Shown here one piece after another: positions 30,022 through 39,467 of a stretch of DNA of 64,000 bases; within the stretch, counting starts at the first letter, position 1; every line of letters starts with the position of its first letter. Location: the NCBI GenBank assembly GCA_947625705.1, contig CANQPG010000002.1:77119-141118 (forward strand), written 5' to 3'. A program made the position numbers and the translations under genes. The stretch comes from an uncultured Peptococcaceae bacterium. Lineage in GTDB: Bacteria > Bacillota > Dehalobacteriia > UBA4068 > UBA4997. The notes under the pieces were generated by a model. The model was not told where the DNA came from. It did not search any database and was given only the letters and a program-made list of their open reading frames with translations.

Positions 30022-30459
30022 ATGAAAATATCCACCAAAGGGCGCTACGCGCTGCGTATGCTGCTGGATTTGGCCGAACATCAGAACGACGGCTTTGTCG
30101 CGCTGAAAGATATTGCCGCCCGCCAGGATATTTCCAAAAAATATCTGGAACAGATCGTCGCCATTCTGAATAAATCCGATATGCTGCAAACCAACCGCGG
30201 CTTTCAGGGCGGCTATAAGCTGGCGCGCACGCCGGATAAATACACCGTGGGCGAGATACTGCGGCTGACGGAGGGCGGGCTGGAACCGGTGGCCTGCCTG
30301 GCGCACGGCACGCTGAACTGCACGCGCGGCTGCGGCTGCGCCACGCTGCCCGTCTGGCGGGGCTTAGACCGTGTCATCAACGAATATCTGGACGGCATAA
30401 CCCTACAGGATATCCTCGACCAGCAGCGGCAGATGTACAGCAACGATTACGTCATCTAA
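30022..30459 (+). CDS. Rrf2/IscR family regulator with Cys-rich (Fe-S type) motif
   Basis: MKISTKGRYALRMLLDLAEHQNDGFVALKDIAARQDISKKYLEQIVAILNKSDMLQTNRGFQGGYKLAR; CLAHGTLNCTRGCGCATLPVW. Confidence 0.93.
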   Translation: MKISTKGRYALRMLLDLAEHQNDGFVALKDIAARQDISKKYLEQIVAILNKSDMLQTNRGFQGGYKLARTPDKYTVGEILRLTEGGLEPVACLAHGTLNCTRGCGCATLPVWRGLDRVINEYLDGITLQDILDQQRQMYSNDYVI

Positions 30460-30485
30460 AGCAGCGGTTTTTTGCGTAATAAGTA

Positions 30486-30515
30486 TTGACAACAACAACA
30501 ACAACACTATATAAT
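30486..30515 (+). promoter_or_regulatory. Near-consensus sigma-A promoter TTGACA-N18-TATAAT with a (CAA)5 tract in the -35/spacer; predicted antitoxin RNA promoter
   Basis: ttgacaacaacaacaacaacactatataat. Confidence 0.75.
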
Positions 30516-30520
30516 AAATA

Positions 30521-30607
30521 AGGAGCTACCGATAGACGGCTAGCCCCCGAAAGTTTTTTGGTTAAAAAATAACCGCCGACTTTACGAGGTGTGGGCGGTT
30601 ATTTTTT
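30521..30607 (+). ncRNA. Predicted antisense RNA (type I antitoxin), about 87 nt
   Basis: Starts about 6 nt after TATAAT; ends at 14-bp hairpin AAAAAATAACCGCC/GGCGGTTATTTTTT; overlaps the 3' end of the 30599-30682 ORF transcript. Confidence 0.65.
30564..30607. terminator. Bidirectional intrinsic terminator shared by convergent toxin mRNA and antitoxin RNA
   Basis: Perfect 14-bp arms AAAAAATAACCGCC / GGCGGTTATTTTTT, 16-nt loop. Confidence 0.85.
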
Positions 30608-30682
30608 ATTGCCAAGTAAATATCCGATACTGAAGGAAGTCAAGCATAAGCTTAAAATTCCAACGAAATTTTCGATACTCAT
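30599..30682 (-). CDS. 27-aa hydrophobic peptide MSIENFVGILSLCLTSFSIGYLLGNKK, putative type I (holin-like/Fst-like) toxin; absent from ORF track
   Basis: Strong RBS aaaggagggatgtcagg-ATG; single TM helix followed by basic tail NKK; stop codon inside the terminator stem. Confidence 0.7.
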   Translation of the reverse strand: MSIENFVGILSLCLTSFSIGYLLGNKK

Positions 30683-30802
30683 CCTGACATCCCTCCTTTA
30701 CGCAGAATTCCCTTTTGGGTTTCTATGTAAACGGAGGGCTTTTTTATCTCCCTCCGGGAAAGAGGGCTAACCGCCTACCGCTGTTGGTAGCTCCTGTATG
30801 CC

Positions 30803-30831
30803 AATATAACATAAATTATATCAGAAAGCAA
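30803..30831 (-). promoter_or_regulatory. Candidate toxin mRNA promoter TTGCTT-N17-TATATT
   Basis: Minus-strand reading ttgctttctgatataatttatgttatattggcatacAGGAGCTACC. Confidence 0.6.
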
Positions 30832-30833
30832 CA

Positions 30834-31763
30834 TTATTCCGCAAACATCGGCGTGGACAAATACCGCTCGCCCGTATCCGGCAGCAGGGCAACGATGACC
30901 TTGCCGCGATTTTCCGGGCGCTTCGCCAGCTCCGCCGCCGCCCATACCGCCGCCGCCGAGGATATGCCGACCAGCAAGCCCTCGCCCCGCGCCAGCTCTC
31001 GGCCAACGCTGAAAGCGTCCTCATTTTCCACGGTGATGATCTCGTCATAAATTGCGGTATCCAGCGTCTGCGGCACAAAGCCCGCGCCGATACCCTGAAT
31101 TTTATGCGGCCCGGCCTGCCCCCCGGAAAGCACGGGTGAACCGGCCGGCTCCACCGCCACGATCTTAACATCGGGCTTCTGCTCTTTCAGATAAGCGCCC
31201 ACACCGGAAAGCGTACCGCCTGTGCCCACGCCGGCCACAAAGATATCCACTTTGCCCGCCGTCTGCCGCCAGATCTCCGACCCCGTTGTGGCTTTATGCA
31301 TTGCCGGGTTGGCCATATTGGTAAACTGGCCGGGGATAAAACTGCCCGGGGTGGCCGCCGCCAGCTCTTCCGCCTTGGCAATGGCGCCCGCCATGCCTTT
31401 GGCGCCGTCGGTCAAAACCAGTTTGGCGCCGTAAGCTTTCAGCAGATTGCGCCGCTCCACGCTCATCGTCTCCGGCATGGTCAAAACGACCTGATAGCCG
31501 CGCGCCGCCGCCACCGCCGCCAGCCCGATACCGGTGTTGCCGCTGGTCGGCTCAATGATCAGCGCGCCGGGTTTGATCAAGCCCCGCCTTTCCGCGTCGT
31601 CCAGCATTGCCAGGGCGATCCTGTCCTTAACGCTGCCCGCCGGATTAAAATATTCCAGCTTGGCCAGCAATGTTGCCGTAAGCTCGTGCGCCCGCCGGTA
31701 ATTCGTCAGCTCCAGCAGCGGGGTATTGCCGATCAGCTCGTCAATGGATTTTGCCCAACTCAT
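30834..31763 (-). CDS. cysK: Cysteine synthase A (O-acetylserine sulfhydrylase)
   Basis: [52 protein letters not shown]. Confidence 0.97.
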   Translation of the reverse strand: MSWAKSIDELIGNTPLLELTNYRRAHELTATLLAKLEYFNPAGSVKDRIALAMLDDAERRGLIKPGALIIEPTSGNTGIGLAAVAAARGYQVVLTMPETMSVERRNLLKAYGAKLVLTDGAKGMAGAIAKAEELAAATPGSFIPGQFTNMANPAMHKATTGSEIWRQTAGKVDIFVAGVGTGGTLSGVGAYLKEQKPDVKIVAVEPAGSPVLSGGQAGPHKIQGIGAGFVPQTLDTAIYDEIITVENEDAFSVGRELARGEGLLVGISSAAAVWAAAELAKRPENRGKVIVALLPDTGERYLSTPMFAE

Positions 31764-31814
31764 AATATCCTCTCCTTTTTGGGAATACTAGGCCTGTACG
31801 CCATCACCCTGTAA

Positions 31815-31865
31815 ACCTATCAGTTTTATAGGTGTTATTATAACACCGCCCGCCCGCGTTGTCAA
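31815..31865 (-). promoter_or_regulatory. Consensus cysK promoter TTGACA-N17-TATAAT (31837-31865), followed by inverted repeat ACCTAT-N7-ATAGGT (31815-31833)
   Basis: Motif reading on minus strand. Confidence 0.75.
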
Positions 31866-31889
31866 CAGTGTTTTTTTTCGCCCCCGCTA

Positions 31890-31918
31890 TTGACAAACTC
31901 TCCGTTTATGTGTAGAAT
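31890..31918 (+). promoter_or_regulatory. iscS operon promoter TTGACA-N17-TAGAAT, with palindrome ACCTAGGT downstream at 31943-31950
   Basis: Motif reading on plus strand. Confidence 0.7.
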
Positions 31919-32010
31919 ACATTTGTTGATAGTATACCAAACACCTAGGTTTTGTCAGTTTGCCGCATAGGCGGCGGCTGCAAAGCCCAATTTAATAGAA
32001 GGAGAAAGCC

Positions 32011-33210
32011 ATGACGGAACAAAAACTTATTTACGTCGATAACTCGGCCACCACCAAGATGAGCCAAGCGGCGGTGGACGCCATGCTGCCGTATCTGGCG
32101 GAATTTTACGGCAACCCGTCCAGCCTGCACAGCGTGGGGCAGCGGGCGGCCGAGGCCATCACTCTGGCGCGCGCGCAAATTGCGGCGTGTCTGGACTGCA
32201 CGCCGCAGGAGATATACTTCACCAGCGGCGGCAGCGAGGCCGACAATCAAGCTCTGCTCTCCGCCGCCATGATCGGCGAGCGCAAGGGCAAAAAACACAT
32301 CATCAGCACGGCCATTGAACATCACGCCGTGCTGCACACATTGCGCCGCCTGCAAAAGCAGGGCTTTGAGGTGACGCTGCTGGACGCGCACCAAGACGGT
32401 CTGGTGCGGCCGGAGGAACTGGCCGCCGCCATTCGTCCCGATACCTGCCTGGTCTCGGTGATGTTCGCCAACAACGAGATCGGCACCATTCAGCCGATCG
32501 AAGAAATTGGCCGTATCTGCAAGGAAAAGGGCGTGATGTTCCACACCGACGCCGTACAGGCGGTGGGGCATATCCCGGTTTCGGTGCAAAAGGCGCAGGC
32601 AGATTTCCTCGCCCTCTCCGCCCACAAATTCCACGGTCCCAAGGGGATCGGCGTGCTTTACGCCAAAAAGGGCATACCGCTGACCAATCTGATTGAGGGC
32701 GGCGCCCAGGAGCGCGGCAAACGCGCGGGGACGGAGAATATTCCCGCCATTATGGGCATGGCGGCGGCGCTCAAGGAGGCCTGCGACCATCTGGACGAGA
32801 ACGCGGCCAAAATGCGCGCCATGCGTGACCGGCTGATCGAGGGCTTGAGCGTTATCCCCCACAGCACCGTGAACGGCGACCATGTAAAGCGTCTGCCCGG
32901 CAATGTGAATATGTGCTTCGAGGGCATTGAGGGCGAGTCTCTGCTGCTGCTGCTGGACGACAAGGGTATCTGCGCGTCCTCCGGCAGCGCCTGCACCAGC
33001 GGGTCGTTAGACCCCAGCCATGTGCTGCTGGCGATCGGCCTGCCGCATGAGGTGGCGCATGGGTCGCTGCGCCTTTCGCTTTCGGAGGAAAACACGATGG
33101 AAGAGATGGAATATATTATTAAAGCCGTGCCGGAGGTCGTCGCCTATCTGCGGGCGATCTCACCGATCTGGCACGATCTGGAGGAGGGTAAGAAAAATCA
33201 TGTTATATAG
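32011..33210 (+). CDS. iscS: Cysteine desulfurase (NifS/IscS family)
   Basis: IYVDNSATTKMSQAAVDAMLPYL; ALSAHKFHGPKGIGVLY; GICASSGSACTSG. Confidence 0.95.
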   Translation: MTEQKLIYVDNSATTKMSQAAVDAMLPYLAEFYGNPSSLHSVGQRAAEAITLARAQIAACLDCTPQEIYFTSGGSEADNQALLSAAMIGERKGKKHIISTAIEHHAVLHTLRRLQKQGFEVTLLDAHQDGLVRPEELAAAIRPDTCLVSVMFANNEIGTIQPIEEIGRICKEKGVMFHTDAVQAVGHIPVSVQKAQADFLALSAHKFHGPKGIGVLYAKKGIPLTNLIEGGAQERGKRAGTENIPAIMGMAAALKEACDHLDENAAKMRAMRDRLIEGLSVIPHSTVNGDHVKRLPGNVNMCFEGIEGESLLLLLDDKGICASSGSACTSGSLDPSHVLLAIGLPHEVAHGSLRLSLSEENTMEEMEYIIKAVPEVVAYLRAISPIWHDLEEGKKNHVI

Positions 33211-33628
33211 TGAAAAGGTCATGGATCACTTCCGCAACCCCAGAAACCTCGGCACCATGGAAGACGCCGACGCGGTGGGCGAAGTGGGCAACGCCAAATG
33301 CGGCGACATCATGCGCATTTATCTGAAGATCAAGGACGATATCATCACCGACGTTAAATTCATCACGTTCGGCTGCGGCTCGGCCATTGCCAGCAGCTCG
33401 ATGGCGACGGAGATGATCAAGGGCAAGCCGGTTTCGGAAGCCTTGCAGCTTTCCAACAAGGCGGTGGTGGAAGCGCTGGAGGGTCTGCCCGCCCACAAGC
33501 TGCACTGTTCGGTGCTGGCGGAGGAAGCGGTCAAGGCCGCCGTTAAGGATTACTATGACAAAAACGGCATTGCCTACGACAAGGAGCAGTTCAAGCAGGG
33601 GCCGACCTGCGCCTGCGGCGATCACTGA
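33200..33628 (+). CDS. iscU: Fe-S cluster scaffold NifU/IscU family
   Basis: [64 protein letters not shown]. Confidence 0.95.
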   Translation: MLYSEKVMDHFRNPRNLGTMEDADAVGEVGNAKCGDIMRIYLKIKDDIITDVKFITFGCGSAIASSSMATEMIKGKPVSEALQLSNKAVVEALEGLPAHKLHCSVLAEEAVKAAVKDYYDKNGIAYDKEQFKQGPTCACGDH

Positions 33629-33633
33629 TCAAT

Positions 33634-34719
33634 ATGAACCAAGTTGATTTGCCTAAGAAGGCGCTGATCGCCTTAAGCGGCGGCGTTGATTCAAGCGTCG
33701 CCGCCTATTTGATGCAGCAGGCGGGCTATGCGTGCAGCGGCGCCACCATGCGCCTGTATACCAACGAGACCATCGGCAGCAGCGCGCAGACCTGCTGTTC
33801 GCTGGCCGATGTGGAGGACGCCCGGAACGTCGCGGCGCGGCTGAACATTCCGTTTTATGTGTTCAACCTGACGGAATGTTTTCGGCAGGAGGTCATCGAG
33901 CCGTTTGTCGCGGCCTATCTGGCGGGCGAAACGCCCAACCCCTGCATTGAATGCAACCGCCGCTTAAAATTCGACCGGTTTCTGCAAAAGGCGCAAACGC
34001 TGCAATATGACTGCATCGCCACCGGCCACTACGCCCGCATTTCCCACGACAAGGGCAGCGGGCGCTGGCTGCTGCACACCGCCGCCGACCCGGCCAAGGA
34101 TCAAAGCTATGTGCTGTATATGCTGACGCAGGAGCAGCTGGCGCATACCGTCTTCCCGCTGGGCGGGCTATCCAAGCAGGAGGTGCGCCGCATTGCCGCA
34201 GCGCAGGGCTTTATCAATGCGCATAAGGCGGAAAGCCAGGACATCTGCTTTGTACCGGACGGCGACCACGCCGCGTTTATCGAACGCTTCTGCGGCCGCC
34301 CCGCCCCGCCCGGCGATTTTGTTGACAGCACCGGGCAAAAACTCGGCCAACACCGCGGCCTGATACATTACACCATCGGCCAGCGGCGGGGGCTGCGTTT
34401 GGCGCTGGGCGAGCCGGTTTACGTCACTCGCCTGAACGCGGCGGCTAACACCGTCACCGTCGGCGCGGCGGCAGATTTGGACGTTCGCCGCGTCACCTTG
34501 CATAAAATCAACCTGATCGCGGCGGATAATCTCACGAAACCCTTGCGTTTTACTGCCAAAATACGCTATAATCAAAAAGCGCAGGCGGCGCTCGTCCACC
34601 AAACCGGAACGGACGAGCTGGTCATCGAGTTCGACCAGCCGCAGCGTGCCGCGGCTCGTGGCCAATCCGCCGTTATCTACGACGGCGATGTGGTTATCGG
34701 CGGCGGCGTCATCATTTAA
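33634..34719 (+). CDS. mnmA: tRNA-specific 2-thiouridylase
   Basis: [48 protein letters not shown]. Confidence 0.96.
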   Translation: MNQVDLPKKALIALSGGVDSSVAAYLMQQAGYACSGATMRLYTNETIGSSAQTCCSLADVEDARNVAARLNIPFYVFNLTECFRQEVIEPFVAAYLAGETPNPCIECNRRLKFDRFLQKAQTLQYDCIATGHYARISHDKGSGRWLLHTAADPAKDQSYVLYMLTQEQLAHTVFPLGGLSKQEVRRIAAAQGFINAHKAESQDICFVPDGDHAAFIERFCGRPAPPGDFVDSTGQKLGQHRGLIHYTIGQRRGLRLALGEPVYVTRLNAAANTVTVGAAADLDVRRVTLHKINLIAADNLTKPLRFTAKIRYNQKAQAALVHQTGTDELVIEFDQPQRAAARGQSAVIYDGDVVIGGGVII

Positions 34720-34757
34720 TATTAAATTTTAATATTGAAAAGAGGAGAAGCAGCAAC

Positions 34758-35633
34758 ATGATTAACGAGAGATTTGAGCTGAACAAAAATCTGGCGCAGA
34801 TGTTAAAGGGCGGCGTCATCATGGACGTTACCACCCCGGAGCAGGCCAAGATCGCCGAGGCCGCGGGCGCCTGCGCGGTAATGGCGCTGGAGCGGATACC
34901 CGCGGATATCCGGGCGGCGGGCGGCGTTTCCCGCATGAGCGACCCCAAGATGATCAAGGGTATCCAGGCCGCCGTTTCCATTCCCGTGATGGCCAAATGC
35001 CGTATCGGCCATTTCGCCGAAGCGCAGATTTTGCAGGCCATTGAAATTGACTATATCGACGAGAGCGAAGTGCTCTCCCCCGCCGACGACAAGTATCATA
35101 TCGATAAAACCGCGTTTAAGGTGCCGTTTGTCTGCGGCGCACGCGATTTGGGCGAGGCGCTGCGCCGTATCAACGAGGGCGCTTCGATGATCCGTACCAA
35201 GGGCGAGCCCGGCACCGGCGACGTGGTGCAGGCCGTGCGCCATATGCGTATGATGCAGGCGGAAATTCGCCGCCTCACTTCGATGAGCGAGGACGAGCTG
35301 TTCGACGCGGCCAAGGAGCTGCAGGTGCCCTACGATCTGGTGCAGTATGTGCATGAAAACGGCAAACTGCCGGTGGTGAACTTTGCGGCGGGCGGTGTGG
35401 CCACCCCCGCCGACGCCGCGCTGATGATGCAGCTGGGCGCCGAGGGCGTGTTCGTCGGCTCCGGCATTTTCAAATCCGGTAATCCGGAAAAGCGCGCCGC
35501 CGCTATCGTCAAAGCCGTCACCAACTACACCGACGCCAAAATGCTGGCCGAGCTTTCCGAGGACTTGGGCGAAGCAATGGTGGGCATTAACGAGCAGGAG
35601 ATCGAAATTCTGATGGCGGAGCGTGGCAAATAA
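34758..35633 (+). CDS. pdxS: Pyridoxal 5'-phosphate synthase lyase subunit
   Basis: [49 protein letters not shown]. Confidence 0.98.
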   Translation: MINERFELNKNLAQMLKGGVIMDVTTPEQAKIAEAAGACAVMALERIPADIRAAGGVSRMSDPKMIKGIQAAVSIPVMAKCRIGHFAEAQILQAIEIDYIDESEVLSPADDKYHIDKTAFKVPFVCGARDLGEALRRINEGASMIRTKGEPGTGDVVQAVRHMRMMQAEIRRLTSMSEDELFDAAKELQVPYDLVQYVHENGKLPVVNFAAGGVATPADAALMMQLGAEGVFVGSGIFKSGNPEKRAAAIVKAVTNYTDAKMLAELSEDLGEAMVGINEQEIEILMAERGK

Positions 35634-36196
35634 TGCAGATCGGCGTTTTGGCATTGCAGGGCGCGTTTATCGAGCATGAACAAATGCTCTCTGCCCTGGG
35701 CGCGGATAGCTTTGAGATACGCCAGCTCGCTGACCTTGCCCGCCCAATGGACGGCCTGATCATTCCCGGCGGCGAAAGCACCGTGCAGGGGAAACTCCTG
35801 CATGACCTGGGGCTGTTTGAGCCGCTGCAAAAAATGCTGCAGGCGGGGCTTCCCGTCTTCGGCACCTGCGCCGGGCTGCTGCTGCTGGCCAAACATATTG
35901 CCAACGACGAACGGCGTCATCTGGCCACGCTGGACGTCACCGCCGTGCGCAACGCCTACGGGCGGCAGCTGGGCAGCTTCCACACCGTCTCCCCTTTCGC
36001 CGACCGCGGCGAGATACCGATGACGTTTATCCGCGCCCCGTATATTGCAAGCGTCGGCGCAAATGTGGAGGTACTGGCCACCGTCGATGGGCATATCGTA
36101 GCCGCGCGCGAGGGCAAGCAGCTGGTCACTGCGTTCCACCCGGAGCTGACCGGCGACCTGACGGTGCACCAATATTTTCTCGATATGCTGAAATAA
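35633..36196 (+). CDS. pdxT: Pyridoxal 5'-phosphate synthase glutaminase subunit
   Basis: [55 protein letters not shown]. Confidence 0.97.
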   Translation: MQIGVLALQGAFIEHEQMLSALGADSFEIRQLADLARPMDGLIIPGGESTVQGKLLHDLGLFEPLQKMLQAGLPVFGTCAGLLLLAKHIANDERRHLATLDVTAVRNAYGRQLGSFHTVSPFADRGEIPMTFIRAPYIASVGANVEVLATVDGHIVAAREGKQLVTAFHPELTGDLTVHQYFLDMLK

Positions 36197-36199
36197 CAA

Positions 36200-36238
36200 A
36201 AGAGCCGCAGTTTTTGCCGACTGCGGCTCTTTTTTTGC
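36200..36238. terminator. Terminator between convergent pdxT and spoVT
   Basis: agagccgcagtttttgccgactgcggctcttttttt. Confidence 0.85.
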
Positions 36239-36247
36239 GCCCAAAAT

Positions 36248-36796
36248 TCAGTTGGCCAGCTGGCTCCCCAAAAAGCCGGCAATCGTCTGCGCCAGCTTGT
36301 ATTCCACCTCGCCGCTCTGGGGCGTATCGGAATCGCTGAGGAAGATCACGCCGCCCAGCACATCGCCCTCGGCAATGATGGGCGCGGCCAGCGCCAGCTT
36401 GTATTTGTCCTCCCCCGCCGCCACGGGCATAAGTTTCCCACCCGGCTGATACTGGTAGATCTGCCGATCCTCCATCAGACGCTCCAGCTCGCTGCTGATC
36501 CGCTTCTCGTTCAGATCACGCGCGGGTGCTCCGGAAACGGCAATGATCGAATCCCGGTCAGCCACGGCAGAGATATAGCCGGTGGTGCGGTTCAGCGTCT
36601 CGCACATATTGGCGGCAAAGTCGGTAAACTCCCCCATCGGCGAATATTTTTTGAAAATAACCTCGCCGTCCTTGGCCGTAAATATCTCCAGCGGGTCACC
36701 CTCGCGGATATGCATGGTCCGGCGAATTTCCTTGGGGATAACAATGCGGCCCAAATCGTCAATGCGGCGCACAATGCCTGTTGCTTTCATCATCAA
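36248..36796 (-). CDS. spoVT: Stage V sporulation protein T (AbrB-type N-terminus, GAF-like C-terminus)
   Basis: MKATGIVRRIDDLGRIVIPKEIRRTMHIREGDPLEIFTAKDGEVIFKKYSPMGE. Confidence 0.95.
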   Translation of the reverse strand: MMMKATGIVRRIDDLGRIVIPKEIRRTMHIREGDPLEIFTAKDGEVIFKKYSPMGEFTDFAANMCETLNRTTGYISAVADRDSIIAVSGAPARDLNEKRISSELERLMEDRQIYQYQPGGKLMPVAAGEDKYKLALAAPIIAEGDVLGGVIFLSDSDTPQSGEVEYKLAQTIAGFLGSQLAN

Positions 36797-36914
36797 GCTC
36801 TCCTTTTTTTACAAATTACTCTTGCAGTAGCTATTCTTTGCAAAGGCGGGAATTTTATGCGCCGGGGCGGGGTCGGCAGCAAATTTCATTTTTAAGTTTT
36901 TTAACAGCAAGCCG

Positions 36915-38009
36915 CTAAATCGTATATTCCAGATAAGAGCTTTCGCACGGGCTGCCCTTAGCCAGCAGCATACGCTTTTCCGTCAGATCCATTGCCACGG
37001 AAAAGATCGTACACATTCTAAGCTGCGGCGGATCCAACGGATCCTCATGGCGGCAGATAGAATCGGGATATTCCGCGTGGTCGCAAAGCAGACCTTTGAT
37101 AAACTGCTCGTCTAACTCGCCCCGTTCAACCGCCCGGCCGATCAGGCGGCGGCTGCGGTTGGCGCGGATAAAGCTGTCCGGTGCCATCAGGCGCGACATA
37201 TCCACGACGTCCATGCGCATACTTTCAAAATGGTTGGCGTGTGTGATATAGCCCCGCTCGGGATAAAGCACATCAAAATCCGCCGGCGCCTTTTCAACGT
37301 CAAACGCTTCGCCGCAGCCGGAAGCGATCAGATAATTGGCCGCACAGGCATTGGGCAGCTTGTTGATCTTTTCCAGAGCGTCGCTCAGCTTGACGCTGTT
37401 CAATATGCCGCGCAGCACGATATGCAGCGGCACGCCGTCCGGGGAGCCCACCGTGCCGAGCGCATTCAGGCAAACGCCGATACCCGCCGAGTTAAAGCCG
37501 ATCTTGCCGATGATACCGGCCTCCGTCACCATCAAAAGCTCCGCCCCGTTCTGCTGTTTGATCCGCAGCAGAATGATCGAATCCAACTGGGTGGACTTCC
37601 AGTCCCAGTTCTGCGCCAGCCAGGTGTGATGATCGGCAGTTACCTCGGGCAAAGCCGCCAGGGCGGTGCAGCCGTCGCTGTCGATATGCACCTCGTGCTT
37701 ATCGCTTTTCTGCATCATCACGACTTCGCTGCGGGCGTTCAGCGCCAGAATATCCTGCAGCTCCACACCGGCGCCCTCGGCCAGCCCCCGCATCTCGTCC
37801 ATCATGGCGGGGTCAAAGTTTTCGATATGCCCCACATAGCTTAAACTGCGGCGTTTGGCTTCGTCCCAGGTGAGGCCGCCGTATGTCTTAAACATTTTCT
37901 GATAGGTGGCGATACTGCGCTTAACGTGTGCCGCGGCCAGCCGGCCATGCTGCAGCCCGATCTCATACGCATTACCGGAAAGCTCAAAATAAGGTATGGT
38001 TTTGTTCAT
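36915..38009 (-). CDS. C45 family Ntn-hydrolase (acyl-CoA:6-APA acyltransferase-like)
   Basis: YEIGLQHGRLAAAHV; SDGCTALAALPEVTADHHTWLAQNWDW (candidate nucleophile Cys after DG). Confidence 0.87.
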   Translation of the reverse strand: MNKTIPYFELSGNAYEIGLQHGRLAAAHVKRSIATYQKMFKTYGGLTWDEAKRRSLSYVGHIENFDPAMMDEMRGLAEGAGVELQDILALNARSEVVMMQKSDKHEVHIDSDGCTALAALPEVTADHHTWLAQNWDWKSTQLDSIILLRIKQQNGAELLMVTEAGIIGKIGFNSAGIGVCLNALGTVGSPDGVPLHIVLRGILNSVKLSDALEKINKLPNACAANYLIASGCGEAFDVEKAPADFDVLYPERGYITHANHFESMRMDVVDMSRLMAPDSFIRANRSRRLIGRAVERGELDEQFIKGLLCDHAEYPDSICRHEDPLDPPQLRMCTIFSVAMDLTEKRMLLAKGSPCESSYLEYTI

Positions 38010-38068
38010 TTTTATCCTTCCTTCTTTTGCTTGGCGAGTTTGATTATGACCCCTGTTCTGCCGTCATC

Positions 38069-38743
38069 TTACTGAGCGGCGTTTTTCTTTTTCTCTTCCA
38101 TATTAAAGAATACCACACCCATGCAAATGGTGCCGAATACACAAACCAAAAGCTGCAGCCAGGTGGGCGTGCCCAGCTTGCCCAAAATGAACGCCATGGC
38201 CAGCGCAAAAGCGCCCAGCTTCAAATTGCGCAGCGCAAAATTGGCCAATACGGCGCCGAAAACGGCCGGCAGGATATAATTGAAAGCCTGGGTGATCGCC
38301 GGCGGCAAGGCCGCGATTATCTGCACGCCGAACACAGCGGCAAAAGCCAGAATGATCAGGTTGATCAGCACGGAAACGCCGATACCCAGCGTGGAGATGA
38401 TATCGCCCTCGGGCGTGCCCTCCTGCACCTCCGCCGCCTGCTGGGCAATAGCGGAAACCGGCACGCGCATATTGGAGATATTGCCGGCCAGCCAGGACAT
38501 ATACGTACCGGACGTACCGACGATCGGGAAATAGGCGATGGGCTCCACGATCCAGCTGACGATCAGAATGGTGAACAGCTTGCCCATGATAGCAACGATC
38601 TGCCCCCAGGTGGGCATGATACCGTGCATAAAATACAGATAAGCCGCCGGGATAAAACTCATGACCAGCGCCAATATAAGGGTTATTCTGCCCCAAAAGA
38701 TTATCCCCTTTAAGAAATCGTTATAAATATCGGATTTGTTCAT
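38069..38743 (-). CDS. Multi-TM membrane protein, possible transporter subunit
   Basis: Multiple hydrophobic segments; compact same-strand run with 36915-38009 and 38760-39467. Confidence 0.65.
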   Translation of the reverse strand: MNKSDIYNDFLKGIIFWGRITLILALVMSFIPAAYLYFMHGIMPTWGQIVAIMGKLFTILIVSWIVEPIAYFPIVGTSGTYMSWLAGNISNMRVPVSAIAQQAAEVQEGTPEGDIISTLGIGVSVLINLIILAFAAVFGVQIIAALPPAITQAFNYILPAVFGAVLANFALRNLKLGAFALAMAFILGKLGTPTWLQLLVCVFGTICMGVVFFNMEEKKKNAAQ

Positions 38744-38759
38744 AAAGCGTCACCTCCCG

Positions 38760-39467
38760 TCAGACGCACAGCATGGCCGTAGCCATACCGCATACCATGG
38801 CAATACCCAGCGCCCATTCGTTGAGCCAGTGCGCCTTCAGACCCTTGGCGACAAAATGCAGTATCAGCATGACCGCCGCGCCGGTCAGATACGATACCGT
38901 ACCGGCCGGACCGTTGTTGGTAAGATAAGGCGCGCCGAAATAAGCGAACGCACCGATCATCGCCGCCACGGAAAGTATCGGCAGCATGGCGTCGTTGCCG
39001 CGGACGGCTTTTTTGCGAATCACATCAAATTTATCCGCAAAGAGAATACAAAAGATCAGCCAGCCAAGCGCCCCCAGCGTACAGGCCCAAACCGAACCGC
39101 CGAAAGCTTCGGCAGTGTAGCCGTCGCCCATGGAAGCGCCGACCACTTCGGCGCCGGTTTCGGCCGCCATCAGCTCAAAGGGCACCGAGCCGATGACCGA
39201 AAGCCGCATCCAGGCAAACGGGCCGCCCAAAACAGCCATCAGCGACACCAGCGCAATAACGATCGCGATAGCGGGGCCAATCGTCGTGATAGCACCGGAG
39301 CGTATCGCCGCTTTCATTTGCTCCTTGGCCAAGCCCATCTCCTCGCCGCTTTTCCAGGCTTTTTTCATAAACACCAGCGCCTGAAAGATCACGACCAGAA
39401 TGATGAAGCTGCAGGCCAGCCAAAGCCCCGGTTCATTGGCAATTTTCAAATAATCTGTTTCCTGCAT
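38760..39467 (-). CDS. Multi-TM membrane protein (DUF5058-like), possible transporter subunit
   Basis: LWLACSFIILVVIFQALVFMKKAWKSGEEMGL...ALVSLMAVLGGPFAWMRLSVIGSVPFELMAAETGAEVVG; family assignment by recollection. Confidence 0.6.
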   Translation of the reverse strand: MQETDYLKIANEPGLWLACSFIILVVIFQALVFMKKAWKSGEEMGLAKEQMKAAIRSGAITTIGPAIAIVIALVSLMAVLGGPFAWMRLSVIGSVPFELMAAETGAEVVGASMGDGYTAEAFGGSVWACTLGALGWLIFCILFADKFDVIRKKAVRGNDAMLPILSVAAMIGAFAYFGAPYLTNNGPAGTVSYLTGAAVMLILHFVAKGLKAHWLNEWALGIAMVCGMATAMLCV

